Of a stretch of DNA of 64,000 bases, positions 54,267 to 63,271 are shown one piece after another (position 1 is the stretch's first letter; every line of letters begins with the position of its first letter). The position numbers and the translations under genes are program-made. This DNA comes from Pseudomonas alcaligenes. Its GTDB lineage: Bacteria > Pseudomonadota > Gammaproteobacteria > Pseudomonadales > Pseudomonadaceae. The stretch lies in contig NZ_CP154874.1 in the NCBI RefSeq assembly GCF_041729615.1, positions 3,331,501-3,395,500 of the forward strand, in the 5' to 3' direction. The notes below the pieces were generated by a model. That model did not search any database and was not told the DNA's origin. It worked only from the letters and a program-made list of their open reading frames with translations.

Positions 54267-54923
54267 GTGCGCCTGAACGCCGACTTCGCCCTGCCCGTGG
54301 TGATCCGTCCGGGCGATGCGCCCTGGGTCGCCTCGCCGCTGGCCGGGGTGGAACGGCAGATGCTCGACCGCATCGGCGAGGAGCTGGCGCGGGCCACCTC
54401 CATCGTGCGCTACGCGCCGGGCTCGCACTTCAGCGCGCACGGGCATCCGGGCGGTGAGGAGTTCCTGGTGCTGGACGGGGTGTTCTCCGACGAGCGCGGC
54501 GACTATCCGGCCGGCACCTACGTGCGCAATCCCATCGGCAGCCGCCACGCGCCGTTCAGCCGCGAGGGCTGCACGATTTTCGTCAAGCTGATGCAGTTCG
54601 ATGCGGCCGATCGCGCCGAGGTGGTGATCGACAGCCGCCGTGCCGAGTGGACGCCGGGCTTGCTACCCGGCCAGCGTGAACTGGCCCTGCACGTGTTCGC
54701 CGGCGAGCGGGTGCGCCTGCTGCGCTGGGCGCCCGGCACCGTGCAAGCGCCGCAGGGCTATCCCGGCGGCGCGGAGCTCCTCGTGCTCGAAGGCAGCCTG
54801 CAGGACGAGCGCGGGGTGTATCCGGCCGGTAGCTGGCTGCGCTGCCCGGCACAGTTCAGCCATAGCCCGGGCAGTGCCGAGGGCTGCCTGCTCTGGTGCA
54901 AGACCGGGCACCTCGCGCCCTAG
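54267..54923 (+). CDS. Bicupin (ChrR-like cupin) protein
   Basis: A 218-aa protein that is an internally duplicated cupin. The first half has intact metal ligands (SHFSAHGHPGGEEFLVLDG). The second half keeps the fold (APQGYPGGAELLVLEG) but loses the first histidines, so only one metal site is likely. It starts at a GTG (54267), 7 bp after the glyoxalase stop. ChrR-type cupins bind zinc and sense or detoxify. The stop overlaps the convergent reductase stop by 4 nt. Confidence 0.85.
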   Translation: MRLNADFALPVVIRPGDAPWVASPLAGVERQMLDRIGEELARATSIVRYAPGSHFSAHGHPGGEEFLVLDGVFSDERGDYPAGTYVRNPIGSRHAPFSREGCTIFVKLMQFDAADRAEVVIDSRRAEWTPGLLPGQRELALHVFAGERVRLLRWAPGTVQAPQGYPGGAELLVLEGSLQDERGVYPAGSWLRCPAQFSHSPGSAEGCLLWCKTGHLAP

Positions 54924-56146
54924 GCGCTGGCCATCAGGCGCCTGTACTGGCGGGCACGGCGGGCGGTCTTCAGCTGCTCGGCGAGCAGCGCGCGCAGCGG
55001 TGACACGCCGGGGTTGGGGCGCCGGCCCTGGCTGAGGCGACGCAGCTGGTACTTCACCGCCGCCATGTAGGCCAGCGAGGCCAGCGCCTTGCGCTTCCAG
55101 CGGATCGGCGGCAGTTCGGCCGTGCTGTTCTGCCCGGCCTGCCACTGGCGCGGCAGGGCCGGCTCGATGGCCAGCGCGGTGGCGATGCCGGCCATGGCCA
55201 GGCCGCTGTCGAGCACCTGCTGCACCACCGGCAGACGACGGATGCCGCCGGTGACCATCACCGGCATGCGTGCCACCTGGGCGATCTCACGGGCGAATTC
55301 GAGGAAGTAGGCCTCGCGCGCCAGGGTGCGGCCGTCGCGGGCATCGCCCTGCATGGCCGGCGCCTCGTAGCTGCCGCCGGACAGCTCGACCAGGTCGACG
55401 TCCAGTTCATTGAGCATCTGCACCACGCGCTTGGCATCGCTGGCATCGAAGCCGCCGCGCTGGAAGTCCGCCGAGTTCAGCTTGACCGCCACGCAGAAGC
55501 CCGGCGCCACCTGCGCGCGCACCGCCTTGACCACCTCCAGCAGCAGGCGCGCGCGGTTCTCGATGGGGCCGCCCCAGCTGTCCGTGCGCTGGTTGCTCAA
55601 CGGCGAGAGGAACTGGCTGAGCAGGTAGCCGTGCGCGGCGTGGATCTGCACGCCGGTGAAGCCGGCCTGCTCGGCCAGTGCGGCGCTGCGGGCGAAGCGC
55701 TGGATCAGCTCGCCGATCTCCTCGTCGCTCAGTGGCCGCGGCAGCGGGAACATCTTGGAGAAGCTGCCCAGCTCCAGGGCCACGGCCGAGGGTGCCACGG
55801 TCGGCTGGCCGAGGTTGGCCTGCATCTGCCGGCCGGGGTGATTGAGCTGCATCCAGAACTGCGCGCCCTGGGCGCGGCCGATGCGCGCCCAGTCGCGGAA
55901 GCGCTGCAGCAGGCGGTCGTCCTCCAGCACCACGCCGCCGGGGCCGGTCATGGCGCGGCGGTCGATCATCACGTTGCCGGTCAGCAGCAGGCCGGCGCCG
56001 CCCTCGGCCCAGGCCTGGTACAGGCGCAGCAGCTCGGCCGAGGGGCCCTGGTCGAGGGCGGCGAGGTTCTCCTCCATCGCCGCCTTGGCGATGCGGTTGG
56101 GGATCTGGGTGCCGTTGGGCAGTTGCAGGGGCTGGAAGGCGTTCAT
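54920..56146 (-). CDS. NADH:flavin oxidoreductase (old yellow enzyme family)
   Basis: A 408-aa FMN enzyme. OYE signatures include RIAKAAMEE near the N-terminus, WMQLNHPGRQMQANLGQPTV, the catalytic-region GVQIHAAHGYLLSQFLSPLS, NQRTDSWGGPIENR and MVTGGIRR. It lacks the C-terminal FeS/flavin domains of the long class, so it is a short reductase of activated double bonds or nitro compounds. It is expressed leftward from a MerR-type promoter (56175-56205) and divergently from a MerR regulator. Confidence 0.92.
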   Translation of the reverse strand: MNAFQPLQLPNGTQIPNRIAKAAMEENLAALDQGPSAELLRLYQAWAEGGAGLLLTGNVMIDRRAMTGPGGVVLEDDRLLQRFRDWARIGRAQGAQFWMQLNHPGRQMQANLGQPTVAPSAVALELGSFSKMFPLPRPLSDEEIGELIQRFARSAALAEQAGFTGVQIHAAHGYLLSQFLSPLSNQRTDSWGGPIENRARLLLEVVKAVRAQVAPGFCVAVKLNSADFQRGGFDASDAKRVVQMLNELDVDLVELSGGSYEAPAMQGDARDGRTLAREAYFLEFAREIAQVARMPVMVTGGIRRLPVVQQVLDSGLAMAGIATALAIEPALPRQWQAGQNSTAELPPIRWKRKALASLAYMAAVKYQLRRLSQGRRPNPGVSPLRALLAEQLKTARRARQYRRLMASA

Positions 56147-56174
56147 GGAGGGCTCCGCGGTGGCGTGTGCGGCA

Positions 56175-56205
56175 AGACTAAGGTTAAAGTCAACTTCAAG
56201 GTCAA
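56175..56205 (-). promoter_or_regulatory. MerR-type promoter with 19-bp spacer upstream of the old yellow enzyme gene
   Basis: On the minus strand, TTGACC (56205-56200) and TAGTCT (56180-56175) are separated by exactly 19 bp. The spacer carries the dyad AAGT-TG-ACTT. This elongated spacer is the hallmark of promoters activated by DNA distortion by MerR regulators. It fits the MerR gene that starts at 56224 on the other strand. Confidence 0.75.
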
Positions 56206-56223
56206 TAGCCCGGAGGCATCGGC

Positions 56224-56640
56224 ATGAAAATCGGCGAACTGGCCAGGCGCACCGGCCTCGCGCCCTCGCGCATCCGCTTCTACGAGGCCAGCGGGCTGAT
56301 CGCCGCGCAGCGCCAGAGCAACGGCTATCGCGACTATCCGGCGGAGGCCGAGCAGACCCTGGCGGTGATCGCCTGCGCCCAGCAGTCGGGTTTCAGCCTG
56401 GAGGAGATCCGCCGCCTGCTGCCCGACCCGGTGGCCAAGAGCTGGCCGCACGACGAGCTGCTGGCCGCGCTCAGGGCCAAGGTCGGCGAGATCGAGGCGA
56501 TGCAGGCGCGCCTGGCGCAGAACCGCGCGCAACTGCTGGCGACCATCGTCGAGATCGAGAACAAGCCGGCGGGCATGCACTGCGCGGAGAATGCCGAGCG
56601 CATGCTGGCCAGCCTGCGCCAGCGCCGCCAGGCCGAGTGA
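56224..56640 (+). CDS. MerR-family transcriptional regulator
   Basis: A 138-aa protein: winged HTH at residues ~1-70 (MKIGELARRTGLAPSRIRFY, YEASGLIAAQRQSNGYRDYP) followed by the dimerisation coiled-coil (~75-120). Only one Cys lies near the C-terminus (MHCAENAERM), so a metal-thiolate site like that of MerR or CueR is unlikely; it may be redox- or ligand-responsive. It probably activates the OYE gene through the 19-bp-spacer promoter and may repress itself. Confidence 0.92.
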   Translation: MKIGELARRTGLAPSRIRFYEASGLIAAQRQSNGYRDYPAEAEQTLAVIACAQQSGFSLEEIRRLLPDPVAKSWPHDELLAALRAKVGEIEAMQARLAQNRAQLLATIVEIENKPAGMHCAENAERMLASLRQRRQAE

Positions 56641-56732
56641 CGGGGCGGGATTTCCCCGCCGCGGCGAATTGGTCATGATGCGCCCCCCGGCGCCTGGCGC
56701 CGGGCTCCGTCCCTGTTCCCGAGTGTCCGCGC

Positions 56733-57173
56733 GTGCTGGAGCTGTCCGCCTATCCCGCCCTGTTTCTCGCCGCCTTCGCCGCGGCCACCCTGCTGCCGGC
56801 GCAGTCCGAGGCGCTGCTGGTCGGGCTGCTGCTGGGCGGGCAGCACTCACCCTGGCTCCTGCTGCTGGTGGCCAGCGCCGGCAACGTGCTGGGTTCGCTG
56901 CTGAACTGGTGGCTGGGCGGCTGTGTCGAGCGTTTCCGCCAGCGTCGCTGGTTCCCGGTCAGCGCCAGGCGCCTGGAGCAGGCCCGCCAGTTCTACCGGC
57001 GCTATGGCCGCTGGTCGTTGCTGCTGAGCTGGGTGCCGGTCATCGGCGACCCGCTGACGGTGGTGGCCGGGGTGATGCGCGAGCCCTGGTGGAGCTTCCT
57101 GGCCATCGTCACCCTGGCCAAGGCCGGACGCTACCTGGCCCTATTGCTGGCCACCCTCGGTTATCTCGGCTGA
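56733..57173 (+). CDS. YqaA-family membrane protein (SNARE-associated/DedA-related)
   Basis: A 146-aa protein with about four membrane segments. It starts at a GTG (56733). LPAQSEALLVGLLLGGQ, LVASAGNVLGSLLNWWLGGC and LLSWVPVIGDPLTVVAGVMR form the DedA/SNARE-associated pattern of the YqaA branch. Role probably in membrane lipid homeostasis; no direct evidence here. It follows the MerR gene by 92 bp. Confidence 0.86.
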   Translation: MLELSAYPALFLAAFAAATLLPAQSEALLVGLLLGGQHSPWLLLLVASAGNVLGSLLNWWLGGCVERFRQRRWFPVSARRLEQARQFYRRYGRWSLLLSWVPVIGDPLTVVAGVMREPWWSFLAIVTLAKAGRYLALLLATLGYLG

Positions 57174-57186
57174 GGGCCGGGCCTAG

Positions 57187-57216
57187 CGGAACCTACCGGG
57201 ACCTACCGGAACCTAT
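57187..57216. repeat. Three tandem 10-bp repeats
   Basis: CGGAACCTAC, CGGGACCTAC and CGGAACCTAT follow one another with exact 10-bp periodicity, one DNA turn, in the gap between the YqaA and lipoprotein genes. They could be an operator array or local slippage. A TATACT box overlaps the end. Confidence 0.6.
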
Positions 57217-57328
57217 ACTTCCCGCTACCGGCGAGAGGGTGGCCGGGCATGCCGCCGGCAGGGGCCGGCCAGCAGCGGGTGCTGCGGCAGGACGGCGGCC
57301 TTGGCGGGGCGTGGGACGGGTGGGCAGC

Positions 57329-58285
57329 ATGTGCGGAGCCCGGAGTGCGGTCTATGCGCGGGGCCTGGTGCTGGCCGGGCTGGTGTTGCTGGCCGGCTGC
57401 GCCAGCGCGCCGGTGCAGGTGTCTGGCGAAACCTGGCGCCGGCTCGACCAGGACATAGCCGCCGCCTCGCGAGCGGCCGAGGAGCAGTCCCGCGCCTATG
57501 CGGTGACGGCCATGGGGCGCTGGCTGCAGCTGGTGCAGCGGCAGACCGACGAAACCTTCATTCCCTGGTTCTCCGGCTACTGGACCCAGCAGTGGCTGGG
57601 CCTGCGGGTGTCCTGGTACCGGCTCGGTGGCGACGAGGTGCAGCGCCTGGCCGCCTACCTGCAGGAGGAGTATCGCGCGCAGGTGCTGGAGCCGGTGGCC
57701 GAGGACATCTCGCCCGAGCGCATCCAGCGCGGCGCCATGCGCATCTACGTGCGCCAGCTGGACATGCGCCTGCAGGCGCTACCGGCCCGCCACGAGATAC
57801 CCCAGGAGCAGTTCGACGCACGCCTGGAGGCCCTGCCGGTTCTGCCCGGGGCCTCGCTGCGGCAATTGCTGCGCGCCGATCCCCTGGAGCGCCTGCCGGC
57901 CTATGCGGCGCTGCTCGAACGGGTCCGTGTCGGCCCCGGTGGCGACTGGGCGAGCGACCCCGGCATCTCCCTGGTGGCCCAGCGCACCAGCGAGCGCCTG
58001 GTCGAGGAGATGACCACCAGCGGCGCCGCCAGTGCGCTCTCGGCCATGCTCGGGCGGGCCGCCGGCTCGGCATTGTCGCTGGGGGTGACGTTGTTCACCG
58101 CCATGGCCCGCGCCAGCGAACGGCCCCAGGCCGAGGCGCAGTTGCGCCTCAGCCTGCAGGCGACGCTGGAGCAGGAGACCCAGGCCCTGCTGCGCAGTCC
58201 GCAGCACGGCGTGCTGGCCGGGGTGCTGGAACTGTCCGGGCAGGTCGAGCGCGGTCTGGCGCAGCCGTTCAGCTACCGTCCCTGA
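57329..58285 (+). CDS. Hypothetical lipoprotein, 318 aa
   Basis: No family was recognised. A signal peptide with a lipobox LLAGCASAP (Cys near residue 22) predicts export and lipidation. The mature part is mostly helical and includes FSGYWTQQWLGLRVSWYR, an acidic-basic region and a Gly/Ala-rich hydrophobic stretch (about residues 235-260, SALSAMLGRAAGSALSLGVT). Starting from the ATG at 57329 places the lipobox at a normal distance. It stands alone between a membrane-protein gene and puuB. Confidence 0.72.
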   Translation: MCGARSAVYARGLVLAGLVLLAGCASAPVQVSGETWRRLDQDIAAASRAAEEQSRAYAVTAMGRWLQLVQRQTDETFIPWFSGYWTQQWLGLRVSWYRLGGDEVQRLAAYLQEEYRAQVLEPVAEDISPERIQRGAMRIYVRQLDMRLQALPARHEIPQEQFDARLEALPVLPGASLRQLLRADPLERLPAYAALLERVRVGPGGDWASDPGISLVAQRTSERLVEEMTTSGAASALSAMLGRAAGSALSLGVTLFTAMARASERPQAEAQLRLSLQATLEQETQALLRSPQHGVLAGVLELSGQVERGLAQPFSYRP

Positions 58286-58369
58286 GTCCGATTGTTTAGT
58301 GCCGGCCTAACTGAAAGTGCAAAGAATCCGATTTAACCCCGCTTCGCCGCCGTGCGAGGCTGCGGAATC

Positions 58370-58492
58370 ATGAACCGCAGCATGACCCTCTCCGCGCTGC
58401 ACGCCTGGTCGGCGTGCGCCTATCCCGTGCTGGCCTTCTGGGCCCTCTGGCACTGCCGCCATGCGCGGCCCCCGGACGCCCTGGCCGCCTGA
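58370..58492 (+). CDS. Very small ORF upstream of puuB, 40 aa
   Basis: A short frame in the 291-bp gap between the lipoprotein gene and puuB, reading MNRSMTLSALHAWSACAYPV at the start. It has one hydrophobic stretch that could span a membrane. No clear ribosome-binding site was found. It may be a leader peptide, a small membrane protein or chance; otherwise nothing was seen in the gap. Confidence 0.25.
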   Translation: MNRSMTLSALHAWSACAYPVLAFWALWHCRHARPPDALAA

Positions 58493-58576
58493 CCCCGGCC
58501 GCCGCAGCAGGCAGCGGCGAACCCCGAACAGAACAAGAACCGCCGGCACAGATCGCCGGCCGCAGAGGAAAACCGC

Positions 58577-59890
58577 ATGAACGCCGCCATCCAGCCCGTG
58601 ATCCCCGCCGCCGAGCGGGCCAAGTCCTACTACAGCGCTACGCTCAACGAGGAAACCAACTACCCGACCCTGCAGGGCCAGGTCAGCGTCGACGTCGCCA
58701 TCATCGGCGGCGGCTTCACCGGCGTGGCTACCGCCGTGGAGCTGGCCGAGCGCGGGCTCAAGGTGGCCATAGTCGAGACCCACAAGATCGGCTGGGGCGC
58801 CACCGGGCGCAACGGCGGCCAGGTCACCGGCAGCCTGTCGGGCGACGCGGCCATGCGCAAGCAGATGCGCAATACGCTGGGCGAGGAGGTCGACGACTTC
58901 ATCTGGCACCTGCGCTGGCGCGGCCACGAGATCATCAAGAACCGGGTGCAGAAGTACGGCATCCAGTGCGACCTGAAGCACGGCCACCTGCACGCGGCGA
59001 TGAAGCCCTCGCACATGGACGAGCTGCACGCCTCCTACGCCGAGGCCGTGGAACGCGGCATGGGTGACGAGGTGACCCTGCTCGACGCCGCCGGCGTGCG
59101 CGAGCACCTGGCCAGCGACCTGTACCTGGGCGCGATCAAGAACACCCGCAACATGCACCTGCACCCGCTGAACCTGTGTATCGGCGAGGCCAAGGCCGCC
59201 GAGAGCCTGGGTGCGCTGATCTTCGAGCATTCCGAGGTGCTCGACATCGTCCAGGGCGCCAAGCCGGCGGTGGTCACCGCCCAGGGCCGCATCGACGCCA
59301 AGCAGATCCTCCTGGCCGGCGACGTCTACCACAAGCTGGCACGCAAGCAGCTCAAGGGCATGATCTTCCCGGCCATGGGCGGCATCGTCACCACCGCGCC
59401 GCTGGGCGAGCTGGCCAAGGAGCTCAACCCGCAGAGCCTGGCGGTGTACGACTGCCGCTTCGTGCTCGACTACTACCGCATGACCGCCGACGGCCGCCTG
59501 TTGTTCGGCGGCGGCGCCAACTACTCCGGCCGCGACTCGCGCGACATCGCCGGCGAGCTGCGCCCGTGCATCGAACGCACCTTCCCGCAGCTCAAGGGCG
59601 TGCAGATCGACTTCCAGTGGAGCTGCGCCATGGGCATCGTGATGAACCGCATCCCGCAGCTGGGCAAGCTGTCGCAGAACGTCTGGTACTGCCAGGGCTA
59701 CTCCGGCCACGGCATCGCCACCACCCACATCATGGGCGAGATCATGGCCAACGCCATGACCGGCACCCTCGGCCACTACGACACCTTCGCCGCCTGCAAG
59801 CACATCAAGGTGCCGATGGGCGACGTGTTCGGCAACCCGATGCTGGCCGCCGGCATGTGGTACTACCAGATGCTGGAAAAGCTGCGCTGA
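58577..59890 (+). CDS. puuB: Gamma-glutamylputrescine oxidoreductase-type FAD oxidase
   Basis: A 437-aa D-amino-acid-oxidase-fold flavoprotein. The dinucleotide-binding motif is VAIIGGGFTGVATAVELAER (about residues 40-60). It is followed by GATGRNGGQVTGS and, near the C-terminus, CQGYSGHGIATTHIMGE. PuuB oxidises gamma-glutamylputrescine in putrescine catabolism; OrdL-type relatives act on similar amines. No other puu gene is adjacent, so the substrate could differ. A GGAAA ribosome-binding site precedes the ATG. Confidence 0.9.
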   Translation: MNAAIQPVIPAAERAKSYYSATLNEETNYPTLQGQVSVDVAIIGGGFTGVATAVELAERGLKVAIVETHKIGWGATGRNGGQVTGSLSGDAAMRKQMRNTLGEEVDDFIWHLRWRGHEIIKNRVQKYGIQCDLKHGHLHAAMKPSHMDELHASYAEAVERGMGDEVTLLDAAGVREHLASDLYLGAIKNTRNMHLHPLNLCIGEAKAAESLGALIFEHSEVLDIVQGAKPAVVTAQGRIDAKQILLAGDVYHKLARKQLKGMIFPAMGGIVTTAPLGELAKELNPQSLAVYDCRFVLDYYRMTADGRLLFGGGANYSGRDSRDIAGELRPCIERTFPQLKGVQIDFQWSCAMGIVMNRIPQLGKLSQNVWYCQGYSGHGIATTHIMGEIMANAMTGTLGHYDTFAACKHIKVPMGDVFGNPMLAAGMWYYQMLEKLR

Positions 59891-60060
59891 GAGCCTGGCA
59901 AGGGGCTGCGGCGCGCCGGCCTGCGGCGTTGGCAGCAGGCGGGACGCGGCGTCTCGGATGCTGATTTACCCGTCGTAAAGGCGCCCGCGACTCCGACCGC
60001 TCTGCGCCAGTTGGTGCGGGCGCCTGGCCCTGGCTCGCGAACCTTGGGGCCGATCCCGGG

Positions 60061-62574
60061 TCAGCCGGGCTGGGGCAGGCCGAGCAGGCCCTCGGCGCGC
60101 ACCAGGGCGTCGAACTCGGCCGCCGGCAGCGGGCGGCCGAACAGGTAGCCCTGTACTTCCTGACAGCCCATGGCGAGCAGCTGTTGCAGCTGCTCGCGGG
60201 TCTCCACGCCCTCGGCGAGGGTCAGCATGCCCAGGCCGTGGGCCATGCCGATGATGGCCTGGACGATGCGCTGGTCGCTGCCGCTGCGGTTGATGTCGCG
60301 GACGAAGGACTGGTCGATCTTCAGCTTGTGCACTTCCAGCCGCTTGAGGTAGCTGAGCGAGGAGTAGCCGGTGCCGAAGTCGTCGATGGCCAGGCGCACG
60401 CCGAGCGCGCGCAGGCGCTGCACCACCTGCACCACGCTGTCCGGCTTGTGCATGGCCACGCTTTCGGTCAGCTCCAGCTCCAGGCAGTGCGCCGGCAGGC
60501 CGCTGTCGCGCAGCACGTCGCCGATCAGCTCGAACAGGCTGGGCGCGCGGAACTGCGCCATGGACAGGTTCACCGCCACGCTGGTGTGGGCCGGGTAGCC
60601 CTGGTCCAGCCAGTGCTTCATCTGCGCCGCCGCCGTGCGCAGCACCCACTCGCCGATGGCCAGGATCTGCCCGCTGTGTTCGGCGATGGGGATGAACTCG
60701 GCCGGGCTGATCCAGCCCAGTTGCGGGTGCTGCCAGCGCAGCAGGGCCTCGGCGCCGACCAGGCGACCGTCGGCGGACAGCTGCGGCTGGTAGTAGACCT
60801 GCAGCTCGCCGCGCGGCAGCGCCTCGCGCAGCGCATTCTCCAGCTGCAGGGTGCGCACGGCCTGGTTGTGCATGTCCGCGGTGAAGAAGGCGTACTGGTC
60901 GCGCCCCTCCTGCTTGGCCCGGTACATGGCGATTTCCGCGTGGCGGGCGAGGCTGTCCACCGTGCCGCCATCCTCGGGGAACATGGCGATGCCGATCGAG
61001 GCGCTCAGGCGCAGGTTGTGGCCGTGCAGCTGGCAGGGCGCGGCCAGCGCCGCCTGGATGCGCTCGGCCAGGTGCGCGGCCTGCTGGGCGTCGACATAGG
61101 GCAGCACCAGGAGGAATTCGTCGCCGCCCTGGCGCGACAGGGTGTCTTCCTCGCGCAGCAGCGCACGGATGCGCCGGGCGGCCTCGACCAGCACCGCATC
61201 GCCGACCGGGTGGCCGAGCAGGTCGTTGATGTTCTTGAAGTGGTCCAGGTCCATGAACAGCACGGCCAGGGCCTGCTGGTTGTGCTGGCACAGGCCCAGC
61301 GCCTGCTCGATCAGCGAGGCGAACAGGGTGCGGTTGGGCAGGCCGGTGAGGGCGTCGAAGTGCGCCAGGTGCTCGATATGGCGCTGGTCGCGCAGGCGCT
61401 GGCTGATGTCGCGCACCAGCACCACGTAGCGATCGCTGTCACCCTTGCGCAGCACGGCAATGGACAGCTCGAAGCAGCGTCCCTGCTCGGCGCTGCCCAG
61501 CAGCAGCTGGCGGCCGTTGCTGAAGCCTTCGTGGCGCGCCTCGTCGAGCGCACGCTGGCAACTGGTGGCGGCCTCGGTGGGCAGCAGGTCGACCAGGCGC
61601 CGTCCCAGCGGCGAATGCTGTTCATCGAACAGCGCACCCTGCTGCGGGGTGTGCACGCGCAGGCAGAGCCCCTGTTCGTCCAGCTCGAACAGCTGGTCGG
61701 GAATCGCCTCGACTATGGCCTGAGCCTCGCCGCGCGCCTCGTCGAGGGCGTGGTAGGGCGCGGAGATGGTCTCGACGAACATCACCCGGTACAGCACCAG
61801 GTAGGCCACCACCTTGTATAGATGGCCGCCGAGGTTGTAGAGGTCGGTGACCGAGGAATAACGGGTGAACAGCAGCTCGCTCATGATCATCGCCAGCAGG
61901 GCGGCGATCAGCAGCTTGGCGTCGATGTTGCCCGGATGCCGCAGGTTGCGCGCCAGCAGGACGATGCTGAGGGCGTGGATGGCGATCACGCCGTACTCGG
62001 CCACCACCTTGAACGGCGTCAGGCCCTGGCCCTCGATGAAGGTCTGCGGCACCCACTCGGGGCGCCAGAGGAAGATCAGGTGGGCCGGCAGCAGCAGCGC
62101 CAGCATGGCCAGCATGCTCGCCAGGCGCCAGCCATGGGTGGCACTGCTGTTGTCCTTGTCTGCCGGGCGCCAGGGCAGCCAGGCCACCAGTAGCAGCGCC
62201 AGCGCCGCCAGGTAGCGCGCCAGCAGCCAGAAGTCGATGGCCTTTTCCACCCCATTGGCGGTGATGAAGTCGGGCATGCCGCGGTACGACAGCATGTGCG
62301 AGAAGTCGGCGATGGCCACGCCGAGGAAGGCGCAGGACACCACCAGGATGTTGCGCTGGCGGTGCAGGCGGTAGGTGTTCCAGCCGACCGCGAAGATCAG
62401 CGCGGAGACCACGATGGACAGGGTCTCCAGCAACTGGTGCCAGGTCAGGAAGTGCTCGCTGGGCGGCACCCGCGCGCCACCCAGCTCGATCAGCAGCAGG
62501 CCGCCGAACAGGCCGGCGAGCAGCAGCAGGATCAGACGAGCAGGCGTGCGCGGTGGCGGATGGAGCTCGGTCAC
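60061..62574 (-). CDS. MASE3-PAS-GGDEF-EAL signalling protein
   Basis: An 837-aa protein starting at a GTG (62574) behind an AGGAAG ribosome-binding site. The N-terminal ~265 residues are a multi-pass MASE3-type membrane sensor. Then come a PAS-like domain (~275-395), GGDEF (~405-560, intact GGDEF with an I-site REED five residues upstream) and EAL (~570-820, with EALLRW, LELTESVAM, DDFGTGYSSLSYLK and KIDQSFVRD). Both catalytic motif sets look intact, so it could synthesise and degrade c-di-GMP. It is monocistronic and leftward. Confidence 0.92.
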   Translation of the reverse strand: MTELHPPPRTPARLILLLLAGLFGGLLLIELGGARVPPSEHFLTWHQLLETLSIVVSALIFAVGWNTYRLHRQRNILVVSCAFLGVAIADFSHMLSYRGMPDFITANGVEKAIDFWLLARYLAALALLLVAWLPWRPADKDNSSATHGWRLASMLAMLALLLPAHLIFLWRPEWVPQTFIEGQGLTPFKVVAEYGVIAIHALSIVLLARNLRHPGNIDAKLLIAALLAMIMSELLFTRYSSVTDLYNLGGHLYKVVAYLVLYRVMFVETISAPYHALDEARGEAQAIVEAIPDQLFELDEQGLCLRVHTPQQGALFDEQHSPLGRRLVDLLPTEAATSCQRALDEARHEGFSNGRQLLLGSAEQGRCFELSIAVLRKGDSDRYVVLVRDISQRLRDQRHIEHLAHFDALTGLPNRTLFASLIEQALGLCQHNQQALAVLFMDLDHFKNINDLLGHPVGDAVLVEAARRIRALLREEDTLSRQGGDEFLLVLPYVDAQQAAHLAERIQAALAAPCQLHGHNLRLSASIGIAMFPEDGGTVDSLARHAEIAMYRAKQEGRDQYAFFTADMHNQAVRTLQLENALREALPRGELQVYYQPQLSADGRLVGAEALLRWQHPQLGWISPAEFIPIAEHSGQILAIGEWVLRTAAAQMKHWLDQGYPAHTSVAVNLSMAQFRAPSLFELIGDVLRDSGLPAHCLELELTESVAMHKPDSVVQVVQRLRALGVRLAIDDFGTGYSSLSYLKRLEVHKLKIDQSFVRDINRSGSDQRIVQAIIGMAHGLGMLTLAEGVETREQLQQLLAMGCQEVQGYLFGRPLPAAEFDALVRAEGLLGLPQPG

Positions 62575-62721
62575 AGGGTGCTTCCTAGTGGCAGGGCGGT
62601 CTGGCTGGACAGCATGCCGCACATTGAAGGGGCAGCCCTTGCCCCCGGTCAATTAGCCGGCAGTTCTAGACGGTCCTTCGCGCTATCCTGTGCAGCCTAG
62701 ACCGAACCAGGAACCCGTCCC

Positions 62722-63255
62722 ATGAAAGCCCAGCTCCTCGAACTCATCACCCTGATCAGCTCCGGCTGCATGACCGACGAGGAGATCGCCCGCATCGCCG
62801 ACGAGGCCGCCCAGGCCTACGCCGATCCGCAGGCCTTTCTCGCCGCCAACCCGGACATCAACTACGACGACGATTTCCCCATCCCGCTGGGCGAGTGGGT
62901 GGTGGTCGGCAGCCTGCCGGACACCGTGCTGTTCCAGGCCGACAGCTACGACCAGCTGCTGCAGCAGATCATCGACTCCTTCGGCCCGAGCGTGACCTTC
63001 AACATCAAGCCCAAGCAACTGCTGAAGGTCGAGCCGCTGAAGGCGCTCAACCGCATCCAGGTGCAGCTCTCGGCGCTGTACAAGGAGAAGGGCGGCTACG
63101 TGCTGCTGGACTTCAGCGAGCCGCTGGATGACGAGCTGCAATGCGTGCTCGTCTACACCAGCGATCTGCCGCGCGTACTGGCCTTGGCGGTGGAAGTCGG
63201 CATCTACGCCGCGCCGGCCTACGAGGCGCTGAAGGCCGAGCTGGAGCAGGAGTAG
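62722..63255 (+). CDS. Conserved hypothetical protein, 177 aa
   Basis: I recognise no characterised family. The protein is acidic, without signal peptide or membrane segment. It has an N-terminal helical region with one Cys (LITLISSGCMTDEEIARIAD) and mixed alpha/beta structure later (PLGEWVVVGSLPDTVLFQAD, GGYVLLDFSEPLDDELQCVL). Third-position GC is high and the length is intact. It is convergent with rhlG, 16 bp apart. Confidence 0.8.
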   Translation: MKAQLLELITLISSGCMTDEEIARIADEAAQAYADPQAFLAANPDINYDDDFPIPLGEWVVVGSLPDTVLFQADSYDQLLQQIIDSFGPSVTFNIKPKQLLKVEPLKALNRIQVQLSALYKEKGGYVLLDFSEPLDDELQCVLVYTSDLPRVLALAVEVGIYAAPAYEALKAELEQE

Positions 63256-63271
63256 TCGCGCGGCAGCCTGT

